DNA of 64,000 nucleotides, from the NCBI GenBank assembly GCA_020344755.1, contig CP070829.1:62001-126000 (forward strand), in the 5' to 3' direction. Each line of letters begins with the position of its first letter. The first letter of the stretch is position 1. Source of the stretch: Gemmatimonadales bacterium. GTDB taxonomy: Bacteria > Gemmatimonadota > Gemmatimonadetes > Longimicrobiales > Gaopeijiaceae. This document shows positions 19,111 to 26,690 of this stretch, in pieces. Below the pieces are notes generated by a model that did no database searches, was not told the DNA's origin, and saw nothing but the letters and a program-made list of their open reading frames with translations. The position numbers were made by a program, and so were the translations under genes.

Positions 19111-19902
19111 TCAACTCAGGAGATCCACCAACTCGGCGGTGGGTAGGGTGAGGTCGCGGCGGACCGAAGCCTCGTCGATGGCCTGGAGCAGGTCCGTGGC
19201 CCGGAGGGCCTCCCCGGCGGGGACCCGGTCCAGGAGGCCGTCGACCATGCGACTCATGCGGGACGAGGGCCGGCTCTTGAGGAGCCGGAACCGGGCCTCC
19301 GACACGATCACGCGGTCCGAGGGCACCCGGTCCAGGAGCTCCACCAGCTCCGCCACGGTGATGGTCTCCTGTTGGGAGAGGAGCCGGAGCCAGGACGGTG
19401 CGGAGGAGGCCCCCCGGCTTCCTCCTGCCAGGGTCCGCAGTCCGGCCACCCGTGCCCGCTGCGCCTCGAGGTCCAGCTCGAGCCGGGCCTCCCGCAACCG
19501 GGCCTCCCGGAGCTGGAGTCCGAGGGCGCCGGTGGCGACCAGGAGAATCAGGCTGGCGGCCGCCAGGAGGGGGACCCGGAGGGAGGACCAACCCCGGAGC
19601 CCTGCGGGGCGCCCGGGACGGACCGATTGCGGCTGCGCCTCCCGCGCCGAGGCGGAGGCGTCGGCACCAAGGGCGTCCCGCACCCTGCCGTACATCCCGT
19701 CCACCACGTGGAGCGGTACCCGGGCCTCCAACTCGGCCAGTGAGGGCCCGGCCAGGTGACGCTTCAACTCGAGTTGCCGGCCACACGTCGTGCACGCCTC
19801 GCCGTGTGCCTCCAGGAGGTCCCGGGCAACGTCGGCAAGGGTTCCGTCCACGAGCCGCTCCAACTGGTCTTCGAAGACCCGGCAATCCACCGAATCCATC
19901 AT
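19111..19902 (-). CDS. zinc-finger transmembrane anti-sigma factor
   Basis: This 263-residue membrane protein has a cytoplasmic ZAS-type motif, His33-x3-Cys37-x2-Cys40 (HGEACTTC), followed by helices typical of sigma-binding domains. One transmembrane segment lies at about 109-130 (LLAAASLILLVATGALGLQL). A coiled segment rich in Arg/Glu/Leu comes next (LREARLREARLELDLEAQRA), then an outer domain with two repeats containing LLDRVPS/LLDRVPA. It should hold the adjacent ECF sigma factor inactive until an envelope signal. The start ATGATG overlaps the sigma stop, and GGAGGGGAGGAC precedes it. Confidence 0.82.
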   Translation of the reverse strand: MMDSVDCRVFEDQLERLVDGTLADVARDLLEAHGEACTTCGRQLELKRHLAGPSLAELEARVPLHVVDGMYGRVRDALGADASASAREAQPQSVRPGRPAGLRGWSSLRVPLLAAASLILLVATGALGLQLREARLREARLELDLEAQRARVAGLRTLAGGSRGASSAPSWLRLLSQQETITVAELVELLDRVPSDRVIVSEARFRLLKSRPSSRMSRMVDGLLDRVPAGEALRATDLLQAIDEASVRRDLTLPTAELVDLLS

Positions 19903-20462
19903 GTCCTCCCCTCCAGGGGTCTGAGCCACTCCGCCAGGCGGCGCCGGGCGGTGTGCAGGGTCACACGCAGCGTTCCGTACCGGATCCCCAGCTCCCGGGC
20001 CACCGTCCGCTGATCCTCCTCCTCCACGTCCACCCGAAGGAAGACCTCCTGCTGGGAGGGGCTCAGACCGCGGGCCGCCTCCATCACCCGCTCCCGGAAC
20101 TCCCGGGCCTCCAGGAGGGCGTCGGGGGCATGGGATCCGGGCGCCTCGAGCCGCTGGATCCGCTCCACGGGTCGGGATTCCTGCCGTCTCTCCCACGGGC
20201 GGCGTACGTGGTCCCGGCAGACGTTCCGGTGGATGGTGTGGAGCCACCCCGTGAACGGTCGCTTCGGGTCCCATCGCCCCAGGCTCCGGTAGACTCGAAT
20301 CCACGTTTCCTGGGCCAGGTCCCCGGCGGCGTCCCAGTCGGAGGTGTAGCGAAAGGCGAGGGCCACCAGGCTCCGGGTGAGGCGTCGGACCAGGGCCTCG
20401 AAGGCGCGCTCGTCGCCCTCCTGGGCCGCCAGGGCCAGCGTCCGGAGCTCAGCTTCGTCCAC
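19899..20462 (-). CDS. ECF-family RNA polymerase sigma factor
   Basis: This 187-residue sigma-70-family factor has region 2 (FEALVRRLTRSLVALAFRYT, DLAQETWIRVYRSLGRW, FTGWLHTIHRNVCRDHVRR) and region 4 (LSPSQQEVFLRVDVEEED, ARELGIRYGTLRVTLHTARR). The GTG at 20462 is chosen because an AGGAGG-like sequence lies about 9 nt upstream and region 2 then sits at the N-terminus; longer in-frame extensions are Pro/Gly-rich. It is followed by its anti-sigma factor with a 4-base overlap. A possible ECF-type promoter lies at 20532-20557, which would allow autoregulation. Confidence 0.92.
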   Translation of the reverse strand: MDEAELRTLALAAQEGDERAFEALVRRLTRSLVALAFRYTSDWDAAGDLAQETWIRVYRSLGRWDPKRPFTGWLHTIHRNVCRDHVRRPWERRQESRPVERIQRLEAPGSHAPDALLEAREFRERVMEAARGLSPSQQEVFLRVDVEEEDQRTVARELGIRYGTLRVTLHTARRRLAEWLRPLEGRT

Positions 20463-20531
20463 CGGGATGCCTCCTCCAGGGGGGCAGGGGGTCGGCGCGG
20501 CGCAGCCCGCCGCCGGGGGTCTCTGCGGGGA

Positions 20532-20557
20532 GTACGCGTCTCGGGCCCGAAATGTTA
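20532..20557 (-). promoter_or_regulatory. possible ECF-type promoter (TTAAC-N17-CGTA)
   Basis: On the minus strand TTAAC (20557-20553) is separated by 17 nt from CGTA (20535-20532). This resembles the AAC...CGTA layout of many ECF promoters and lies about 70 nt before the sigma gene. It suggests autoregulation; the match is short. Confidence 0.33.
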
Positions 20558-20644
20558 ATGCCCAGTGGGTGACCGCGCGTGGGGGGCGGCTCCCAGGCCT
20601 GGGCGGCAGCCCGATGGTAGGTCCCCAACGGCACACACGACGGC

Positions 20645-20678
20645 AAAACGCCCCCCACGGCCGGAGCCGCAGGGGGCG
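20645..20678 (-). terminator. Rho-independent terminator after the LVIVD gene
   Basis: CGCCCCC (20649-20655) pairs with GGGGGCG (20672-20678), with an inner CGGC/GCCG extension. On the minus strand TTTT (20648-20645) follows. It lies about 45 nt after the stop of the LVIVD-repeat gene. Confidence 0.75.
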
Positions 20679-20721
20679 CACCTCCACCGGGAACGCCGGC
20701 GGGGAGGCGGGGGCGGGACCG

Positions 20722-22548
20722 CTACATCCCGGCCATCCCCCGCAGCACTCCGGCGAGGGCCGAGAGTCGTGCGGCGTCTCCCCCCTGCAGTCCGGCCTCC
20801 ACCTGGGCGGCGTCGGCCTCCAGCGTGGCGGCCATTCCCTGCAGCTCCGCGGCGGAGGCGGTGTCCGTCTCCGCCCGTTCCAGGAGGGCGTCCAGCGCCT
20901 CGGCACGCTCCGCCAGGATCCTCTTGGCCCGGATCATCTGATCCAGGTACGCCCGGGCCACGGGAGCCGCGTCGGGCCACGACAGGTGGGGCTGCATCTG
21001 GGCGTTGAACTCGTCGAGCGTCACCAACTCGGCCGCGGCGATCTCCGCCTCGGAGAGGTGCTCGGAGGGGGTGAGGCGGAAGACGTCGATCCCCCGGGAG
21101 ATCTCGGCGCCGTAGATGTGGCCGTTGTACCAGTAGGTGGACCAGAATCCTCCGGTGTAGAGCTCCGTCTCGCTCAGCGGGCCTCGGTCGAAGTAGGCGA
21201 TCTCGAACGGGTTCGCGGGATCGGTGAAGTCCATGACGGACACGCCGCCCTGGTACCAGGCCTGGACCTTGATGTCCCGCCCCGGGACGGGGACGAGAGA
21301 GCCGTTGTGGGCCACACAGTTCTCCGTCTCGCTCTGGGCCACCGGGAGCTTGTAGTAGCCCGCCAGGGTCATCTCGTCGCCCTGTCGCCGGAAGATGGCG
21401 TTGGCGCCCCAGGTGGCCGGGTCGGTGCCCCGGCACCGCGGGGCGGAGCCGCCCCCCCACTCGTCGGTAAAGACCAGCTTGGAGCCGTCGTTGGAGAAGG
21501 TGGCGGAGTGCCAGTAGGCGAAGTTCGGATCGAAGACCTCGTCGATCCGGACGGGATTCGCGGGGTCGGAGATGTCCAGCAGGATCCCGTTTCCGGAACA
21601 CGCCCCCGCCGCCAGGCCCAGAGCCGGGTAGGCCGTGATGTCGTGGCACTGGTGGGTGCGCCGGGTGCGCTGGGCACCCTCGTATGCCGCGCCACCGGCG
21701 TGGAGGGCGTCGATCCGCCCGGTCTCCGGGTCCGCGAAGATCCGGGGCATGTTCACGATCTCAGCCGCCCCCGGGTTGGCCAGCGGCACCCGGACCACCT
21801 CGATGCGGAAGAGGGAGGTGTTGGGGTCCTCGTCGGGCTCCGCTCCGGAGCAGCCGGCCATTTCCTCCCCGGGGCGGGGGGAGTTGGTGCCCTGGATGTA
21901 GACGTAGACGTGCTCGTCGTCGTCCGGGTCCTCCACCAGGGTGTGGGTGTGGGAGCCGCGGCAGGACTGGATGGCCGCGACCTGCCTCGGACTGTCCAGG
22001 TCCGAGATGTCGAAGATGCGGATCCCCCGGAGGCGCTCACCGCTCACCGCCTCCTCCACGCCGCCCACGCCGCAGTCCAACCGGCCCCGGGTCTCCTGGG
22101 CCGACATCACCAGGAGGTTGCCGTAGACCGATACGTCCCCCTGGCCCCCGGGGCACACCACCGAGACCCGGAGTGTCGGGCTCGCGGGGTCCGAGATGTC
22201 GTAGACCTGGAACCCGTTGTAGTTACCCTGGAACATGTACGGCCCCTGGAACGCCAGATCGGTGTTGCTGAAGCGGCCGTCACCGGGGGTCTCGGGATTG
22301 AAGAAGCCCTCCGCCCGCTGCAGGGAGGCCAGGTGCTCCATTCCGGAGACGGCGGACTCCGCGTCGTGCCATCCGGCGGCGAGACCGATGCGTGGGTCGT
22401 TGGGATCCCAGTCCAGGCGGGGCGGCGTCGCGCGGGCCTCGGCCCCGGCGGCCTGGGCGCCCACGGCGGATCCGTCCTGGGCGAGTGCCACGGCGGGCGC
22501 GGTGAGGAGGAGGGCCGCGAGGGCGAGGGGGAGGGTCGGTCGGGTCAT
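20722..22548 (-). CDS. secreted LVIVD-repeat (beta-propeller-like) protein
   Basis: This is a 608-residue protein with a clear signal peptide (LPLALAALLLTAPAVALAQ). LVIVD-type repeats follow, with units of the form VYDISDPASP, IFDISDLDSPRQVA, LLDISDPANPVRIDEV and VMDFTDPANPFEIAYF. His- and Asp-rich segments (SHTHTLVEDPDDDEH) lie between repeats. The last ~130 residues are helical and Ala-rich. Such proteins form extracellular beta-propellers of unknown substrate. The start is ATG 22548, 17 nt after the DUF305 gene stop, so the two genes are co-transcribed. Confidence 0.85.
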   Translation of the reverse strand: MTRPTLPLALAALLLTAPAVALAQDGSAVGAQAAGAEARATPPRLDWDPNDPRIGLAAGWHDAESAVSGMEHLASLQRAEGFFNPETPGDGRFSNTDLAFQGPYMFQGNYNGFQVYDISDPASPTLRVSVVCPGGQGDVSVYGNLLVMSAQETRGRLDCGVGGVEEAVSGERLRGIRIFDISDLDSPRQVAAIQSCRGSHTHTLVEDPDDDEHVYVYIQGTNSPRPGEEMAGCSGAEPDEDPNTSLFRIEVVRVPLANPGAAEIVNMPRIFADPETGRIDALHAGGAAYEGAQRTRRTHQCHDITAYPALGLAAGACSGNGILLDISDPANPVRIDEVFDPNFAYWHSATFSNDGSKLVFTDEWGGGSAPRCRGTDPATWGANAIFRRQGDEMTLAGYYKLPVAQSETENCVAHNGSLVPVPGRDIKVQAWYQGGVSVMDFTDPANPFEIAYFDRGPLSETELYTGGFWSTYWYNGHIYGAEISRGIDVFRLTPSEHLSEAEIAAAELVTLDEFNAQMQPHLSWPDAAPVARAYLDQMIRAKRILAERAEALDALLERAETDTASAAELQGMAATLEADAAQVEAGLQGGDAARLSALAGVLRGMAGM

Positions 22549-22565
22549 GTTCTGCCTCGGTGGGG

Positions 22566-23267
22566 TTACGGTCGGAGAAAAGCCAGGAGGGAACGCATCC
22601 GCGCGATCTCCGCGCGCTGGTCGGCGTCCACGTGGGACGCGAACTGGAAGAGCTCGGATTCCTGCCCCGCGCCGTCGGTGGAGAAGAGGGCATCCACCAT
22701 CACGATGGCGCCTTCGTGGTGCTGGATCATGAACTCCAGGAAGAGCCGGTCGAACTCGGCGCCCCTGGCGGACTGCAGCTGCTCCATCTGCTCGGGAGTG
22801 AGCATTCCCGGCATCATGGGAAGATCCCCGGAGCCGGCGTGCTCCATCCCGTGATGGGCGGCGGCGGCCGGGACCTCCTGCCCCCGGTCCCGAAGCCACC
22901 GCTCCATCAGCGCGATCTCGTCCCGCTGGGAGATCTCCATGCGGAGGGCCATCTGGTGCACGCCCCGATGGGCCGCCCGGTCCGGGACCAGGGCGGTCAT
23001 CTGGAGGGCCTGGGCGTGGTGCGGGATCATGCCCTGCATGAAGGCCACGTCCGCCTCGGTGTGGGCCACGCCTCCCAGGGCCTCCAGGTCCGTTCCCGCC
23101 ACCACCCGGGTGGCCTCACCCGGCGCACCGGGCTGAACGATCCTGGCGCCGGCCGTGGAGCCGGTGTCGCCGCCAGGCGGGAAGGGGGCCGGCGAGGTGG
23201 CGCACCCGAGGACCGGAAGACAGACCAGGGCGGTGGCGAGGGGGGAGATCGAGGTGAGGAGCTTCAT
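22566..23267 (-). CDS. DUF305 lipoprotein
   Basis: This 233-residue lipoprotein (signal ending LPVLGC, Cys about 19) contains the DUF305 repeat: DVAFMQGMIPHHAQALQMTALV and later FDRLFLEFMIQHHEGAIVMVDALF. The paired HH motifs lie in helices, and Met/His-rich segments (HHGMEHAGSGDLPMMPGM) lie between them. The His/Met content suggests metal, perhaps copper, binding (inference). Start ATG 23267. It is the first gene of a two-gene unit with the LVIVD protein. Confidence 0.88.
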   Translation of the reverse strand: MKLLTSISPLATALVCLPVLGCATSPAPFPPGGDTGSTAGARIVQPGAPGEATRVVAGTDLEALGGVAHTEADVAFMQGMIPHHAQALQMTALVPDRAAHRGVHQMALRMEISQRDEIALMERWLRDRGQEVPAAAAHHGMEHAGSGDLPMMPGMLTPEQMEQLQSARGAEFDRLFLEFMIQHHEGAIVMVDALFSTDGAGQESELFQFASHVDADQRAEIARMRSLLAFLRP

Positions 23268-23335
23268 CGCAGCAGAGGGTCGAGTTCGCGAGCAGGTACC
23301 GTCGGCGTTCCCGGAGGGTTCCCGGCCTTCGTCCT

Positions 23336-23351
23336 CCCCCGGTACCGGGGG
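23336..23351. repeat. 16-bp perfect palindrome
   Basis: CCCCCGGTACCGGGGG lies in the divergent region between the DUF305 gene (minus) and tRNA-Leu (plus). It could be an operator or a chance G+C palindrome. Confidence 0.3.
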
Positions 23352-23392
23352 GGGACGGTTCACCGCGGCGCGAATCGCACGAAGCCGGAAGA

Positions 23393-23421
23393 TTGGATGG
23401 GCCAGCGGAAAGGCTTAGACT
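23393..23421 (+). promoter_or_regulatory. sigma-70-type promoter of tRNA-Leu
   Basis: TTGGAT (23393-23398), a 17-nt spacer and TAGACT (23416-23421) end 10 nt before the tRNA. Spacing and position are right for a housekeeping promoter. Confidence 0.65.
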
Positions 23422-23431
23422 AGACGTCCGC

Positions 23432-23515
23432 GCCGGGGTGGCGGAATTGGCAGACGCAGGCGACTCAAAATCGCCCGGGAGTGATCCCTTGAGGGTTCGA
23501 GTCCCTCCCTCGGCA
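23432..23515 (+). tRNA. tRNA-Leu (anticodon CAA)
   Basis: This is an 84-nt class II tRNA. The acceptor arm GCCGGGG pairs with CCTCGGC (one G-U), with discriminator A at 23515 and no encoded CCA. The anticodon arm GGCGA-CTCAAAA-TCGCC gives anticodon CAA, reading UUG. A long variable arm follows. The T arm is GAGGG-TTCGAGT-CCCTC. A remnant of a tyrosine integrase lies just downstream, so this gene has probably been an integration target. Confidence 0.96.
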
Positions 23516-23525
23516 TTCCTCTAAA

Positions 23526-23812
23526 TCATTGGCTGGCAAAGAAAAGCGGCCCTTCCAATCTTCGGGTGGGCCGCTTCTTTTTCGACACAGATCGACTCAC
23601 GGTGCCGCGATTGTGCCGCGCATCGGCTCAGGCTGGACCGGCCGCAGCGGATCGCGAACGGCGATGGAGGGCCGCCCACTGCACCACTCCTTCCGCCCGA
23701 GCGACTGCATCCCCGATGGCGTAGCGCCTCCACAAACCGCTCCAGATCTTCTGAATGGAAGAATCCCTTTCGAGTGTTCCGGACTTCGATGCGCGGCGGG
23801 GCCGTCTTGCCC
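23526..23812 (-). pseudogene. decayed tyrosine recombinase (integrase) remnant
   Basis: Read on the minus strand, 23812 downwards encodes PRIEVRNTRKGFFHSEDLE, which resembles the start of the catalytic domain of phage/island integrases (usually ...VRKGFFE..EF..L). The next frame then gives WRRYAIGDAV, resembling the C-terminal YRRYAI-type end with the helix after it. This is followed by an in-frame TGA (23628-23630) and ARHNRGTVSRSVSKKKRPTRR, a typical integrase tail, ending at the TGA at 23526. The central catalytic region with Arg...HxxR...Tyr is missing, and the two parts meet with a frame change. It points to an old integration at tRNA-Leu. The resemblance is from memory of the family and needs an alignment. 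Confidence 0.55.
23544..23582. terminator. bidirectional Rho-independent terminator
   Basis: AAGCGGCCC (23544-23552) pairs perfectly with GGGCCGCTT (23568-23576). It is followed on the plus strand by CTTTTT and on the minus strand by CTTTTCTTT. It should end the tRNA-Leu transcript and would also have terminated the integrase. Confidence 0.85.
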
Positions 23813-26061
23813 CCGCCGGTACCCAGCCAGCACTCTGCCGACCGGCTCGGTCCCATAACCCCATCAGAGCGATTCCATTGAGCGCCTCTTCCTGCCGGTG
23901 CGGTCCCTTCATTCTGCTCGCCTGCGCCATGGGTCTGTTCGCCGCCGGCGGGGTGACGGCGCAGGAGCGCGCGTCGGCCGCCAGCGGAGCGGCCGTGGGC
24001 GATATCCGGATCGACGGCCGGCTGGACGAGGCCGACTGGGCCGCGGCCACACCCCTGGGTAGCCTGACGATGGTCGAGCCGGTGGAGGGGGAGGCAGTCC
24101 GTTTCCCGACCGAGGTGCGCGTGCTCGCGGACGCCGGGAACCTGTACGTGGGCGTGCGGGCCCATGATCCGGATCCGTCCGGGATCGTGAGCTTTTCGAA
24201 GGCGCGGGACAGCCAGCTCCGCTCCGAGGATCACGTCAAGATCCTCATCGACCCCTTCATGGACGGGCAGTCGGGGTACGTCTTCGCGGTCAACCCGGGG
24301 GGAGCGCGCTACGACGCCCTGGTGGCGGATCAGGGGCTGGGCGAGAACCAGAGCTGGGACGCGGCCTGGGAGGCGTCGACCACGCGCGACGCGGAGGGGT
24401 GGACGGTCGAGATCCGCATCCCGGTGCAGAGTATCAGCTTCGAAGCGGGCCGCGACCGGTGGGGGTTCAACGTCGAGCGCCGTGTACAGCGTGTCCTGGA
24501 GGTGAGCCGCTGGGCCAGTCCGGAGCGTGCAGCGCCCCTGACGCAGAGCGACCGCGCCGGGGTGCTGACCGGGATCCCCGCCTTCCAGACCGGGATGGGG
24601 CTGACCGTCCGTCCGTCGATTTCCGGTGGCGCGCAGAAGGACGGCCCGGACGTGGGCTGGGACAACCGGTTCGAGCCGAGCCTGGACGTCTTTCAGCGGA
24701 TCGGCTCGAACGTCACGGCCGTGGCGACGCTCAATACCGACTTTGCGGAGACGGAGGTCGACACCCGCCGCACGAACTTGACGCGCTTTCCCCTCTTCTT
24801 CGAGGAGAAGCGGTCGTTCTTCCTCGACGGAGCCGACATCTTCGACTTCGGCGCGGGGATGACCACCTTCCACAGCCGGGACCTGGTCCCCTTCTTCACC
24901 CGTCGGATCGGCCTCGTCGAGGGGCAGCAGGTGCCGATCCGGGCGGGCGGGAAGGTGAGCGGCCGGGCCGGGCGGACCAGCTTCGGTGGGCTCGTGACCG
25001 GGACCGGCTCCGTGGACGGGCTGGTGGACGACACCGAGATGGGCGCGTTTCGCCTGAAGCAGAACGTGCTGGAACGGTCCAGCATCGGGCTCCTCGGCAC
25101 CTTCGGGGATCCCCTCGGCCGAGCGGACAGCTGGATGATCGGTGGCGACGCCATCTACAACACGTCGGGCTTCCTCGGAGACCGGAATCTGATCGTCGGC
25201 GTCTGGGGCCTGGCCGCCGGCAGGGAGGGGCTGGAGGGGGACCGCTCCGCCGTCGGCGGCATCATCGACTATCCCAACGACGTCTGGGACCTCTGGCTCT
25301 CGTGGAAGCGCCTCGGCGAATCCTTCGATCCGTCGCTCGGATTCGTTCCGCGCCGGGGGGTCCACCTGGCGAACCTCGGGGTCAACTACCGCTGGTGGTC
25401 ACCCACCTCGAGCGTGCGGAACCTCTACTTCGAACTGGTGCCGATCCTCGCCTGGGATCTGGACGGGAACCTGGAGAGCTACCGGATCTTCACGGCGCCG
25501 ATCAACGTCCGCTTCGAGAGCGGGGACCGGTTCGAGTTCAACGTCCAGCCGCAGGGAGAGCGCCTTCCCGAAGCCTTCGAGATCGCGGACGGGGTGGTGA
25601 TTCCCATGGGGACGTACGATTGGGTGCGGTATCGCGCCGAAATGGACTTCGCCGCCAAGCGCACGGTCAGCGGCAGGGTCTCCTGGTGGTTCGGCCCCTT
25701 CTACGACGGCGACGTCAGCGAACTCTCCGTCCGGCTGGCGGTCAATCCGTCGGACCTGATCACCTTCGAGCTGACGGGCACCCGCAACGAGGGGCGCGTT
25801 TCGGCCGGCAGGATCCTGCAGGAGGTGCTGGGCTCACGCGTCCGTGTGAACTTCTCGCCCGACCTGCAGGTCAGCACCTTCGCTCAGTACGAGCGCGAGT
25901 CGGACGAGTTCGGTATCAACGCCCGATTGCGCTGGACCTTCGATCCGCTCGGAGACCTCTTCGTCATCTACAACCACAACACCATGGACGACGAGCTCCT
26001 GGGATGGCGGACGCAGGCCGCCCGCCTCTCCCTCAAGGTGCAGTACGCATTCCGCTATTGA
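23755..26061 (+). CDS. DUF5916 outer-membrane protein with CBM9-like domain
   Basis: This protein has up to 768 residues. After a hydrophobic export signal (FILLACAMGLFAAGGVTAQ) comes a CBM9-like domain (IRIDGRLDEADWAAATPL, NLYVGVRAHDPDP, VKILIDPFMDGQSGYVFAVNPGG). A DUF5916 part follows (WDAAWEASTTRD, GWTVEIRIPVQS, FPLFFEEKRSFFLDGADIFDFG). A long C-terminal beta-barrel ends in VQYAFRY, with the terminal aromatic usual for outer-membrane proteins. The start is unclear: the frame opens at 23755, but the natural start is probably an ATG at 23929 or a TTG near 23878. No Shine-Dalgarno is seen, and the upstream end overlaps the integrase remnant. Function is unknown; glycan or peptide binding at the cell surface is possible. 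Confidence 0.82.
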   Translation: MEESLSSVPDFDARRGRLAPAGTQPALCRPARSHNPIRAIPLSASSCRCGPFILLACAMGLFAAGGVTAQERASAASGAAVGDIRIDGRLDEADWAAATPLGSLTMVEPVEGEAVRFPTEVRVLADAGNLYVGVRAHDPDPSGIVSFSKARDSQLRSEDHVKILIDPFMDGQSGYVFAVNPGGARYDALVADQGLGENQSWDAAWEASTTRDAEGWTVEIRIPVQSISFEAGRDRWGFNVERRVQRVLEVSRWASPERAAPLTQSDRAGVLTGIPAFQTGMGLTVRPSISGGAQKDGPDVGWDNRFEPSLDVFQRIGSNVTAVATLNTDFAETEVDTRRTNLTRFPLFFEEKRSFFLDGADIFDFGAGMTTFHSRDLVPFFTRRIGLVEGQQVPIRAGGKVSGRAGRTSFGGLVTGTGSVDGLVDDTEMGAFRLKQNVLERSSIGLLGTFGDPLGRADSWMIGGDAIYNTSGFLGDRNLIVGVWGLAAGREGLEGDRSAVGGIIDYPNDVWDLWLSWKRLGESFDPSLGFVPRRGVHLANLGVNYRWWSPTSSVRNLYFELVPILAWDLDGNLESYRIFTAPINVRFESGDRFEFNVQPQGERLPEAFEIADGVVIPMGTYDWVRYRAEMDFAAKRTVSGRVSWWFGPFYDGDVSELSVRLAVNPSDLITFELTGTRNEGRVSAGRILQEVLGSRVRVNFSPDLQVSTFAQYERESDEFGINARLRWTFDPLGDLFVIYNHNTMDDELLGWRTQAARLSLKVQYAFRY

Positions 26062-26130
26062 GTGACTTGCCGCGGAGCTCGGCCTGCCGTATCGAAGTCG
26101 CACGACCGACGCACCCTTCCGGAGGTTCCC

Positions 26131-26664
26131 ATGTCCATCGCCCACTCGCGCTTCATCCTCACCATTACGGCCCTCGCCCTCACGGCTCCTCTCTCGGCCC
26201 AGTCGGCGACGCCCGATTTCCGGGAAGAGTGGCGCGGCCAGTTCGAGTCCTCGGCCCGGAAAATCGTCATGCTGGCCGAGGCGATGCCTGAGGACGCTTA
26301 CGGCTGGCGGCCCATGGAGGGCGTGGCGTCGGTGGTCGAGGTGTACATGCACATCGCCCGCTACAACTACATGTATCCGGACCAGAACATGGGGGTGGCG
26401 GCCCCGCGTCCCTACGCCACCCTGGAGGAGGATTCCGTCACCAAGGAGGAGGCGGTGGAGATCCTCTCCACGTCACTCGATCACGTGCGCGCGGTCGTCG
26501 ACGGGATGTCGGACGAGGAGCTGCAGGGGCGGACGCGACTCTACGGGCGTGACGTGGCCAACTGGGCGGTGCTCTTCCAGCTCGTCACGCACATGAACGA
26601 GCATCTGGGCCAGTCGATCGCCTACGCGCGCACGAACGGCGTGGTCCCGCCCTGGAGCCGGTAG
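26131..26664 (+). CDS. DinB-like (DfsB/YfiT) four-helix protein, secreted
   Basis: This 177-residue protein has a signal peptide (FILTITALALTAPLSAQ) and a DinB-type four-helix bundle. Its features are EDAYGWRPMEGVASVVEVYMHIARYNY with a His, the second helix region VEILSTSLDHVRAVV, and VTHMNEHLGQSIAYARTNG carrying the C-terminal His pair usual for metal-binding DinB proteins. GGAGG at 26121-26125 fixes the ATG at 26131. It follows the DUF5916 gene by 69 nt on the same strand. Members are often metal-dependent thiol or small-molecule transferases; no substrate can be assigned. Confidence 0.82.
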   Translation: MSIAHSRFILTITALALTAPLSAQSATPDFREEWRGQFESSARKIVMLAEAMPEDAYGWRPMEGVASVVEVYMHIARYNYMYPDQNMGVAAPRPYATLEEDSVTKEEAVEILSTSLDHVRAVVDGMSDEELQGRTRLYGRDVANWAVLFQLVTHMNEHLGQSIAYARTNGVVPPWSR

Positions 26665-26690
26665 GCACCCGTGGCCGGGGCTCCGGCACC

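Noticed and set aside
23521-25365. Long minus-strand open frame opposite the DUF5916 gene
   Set aside because: Only its last part (below about 23812) resembles an integrase. The rest mirrors the real gene and is compositional.
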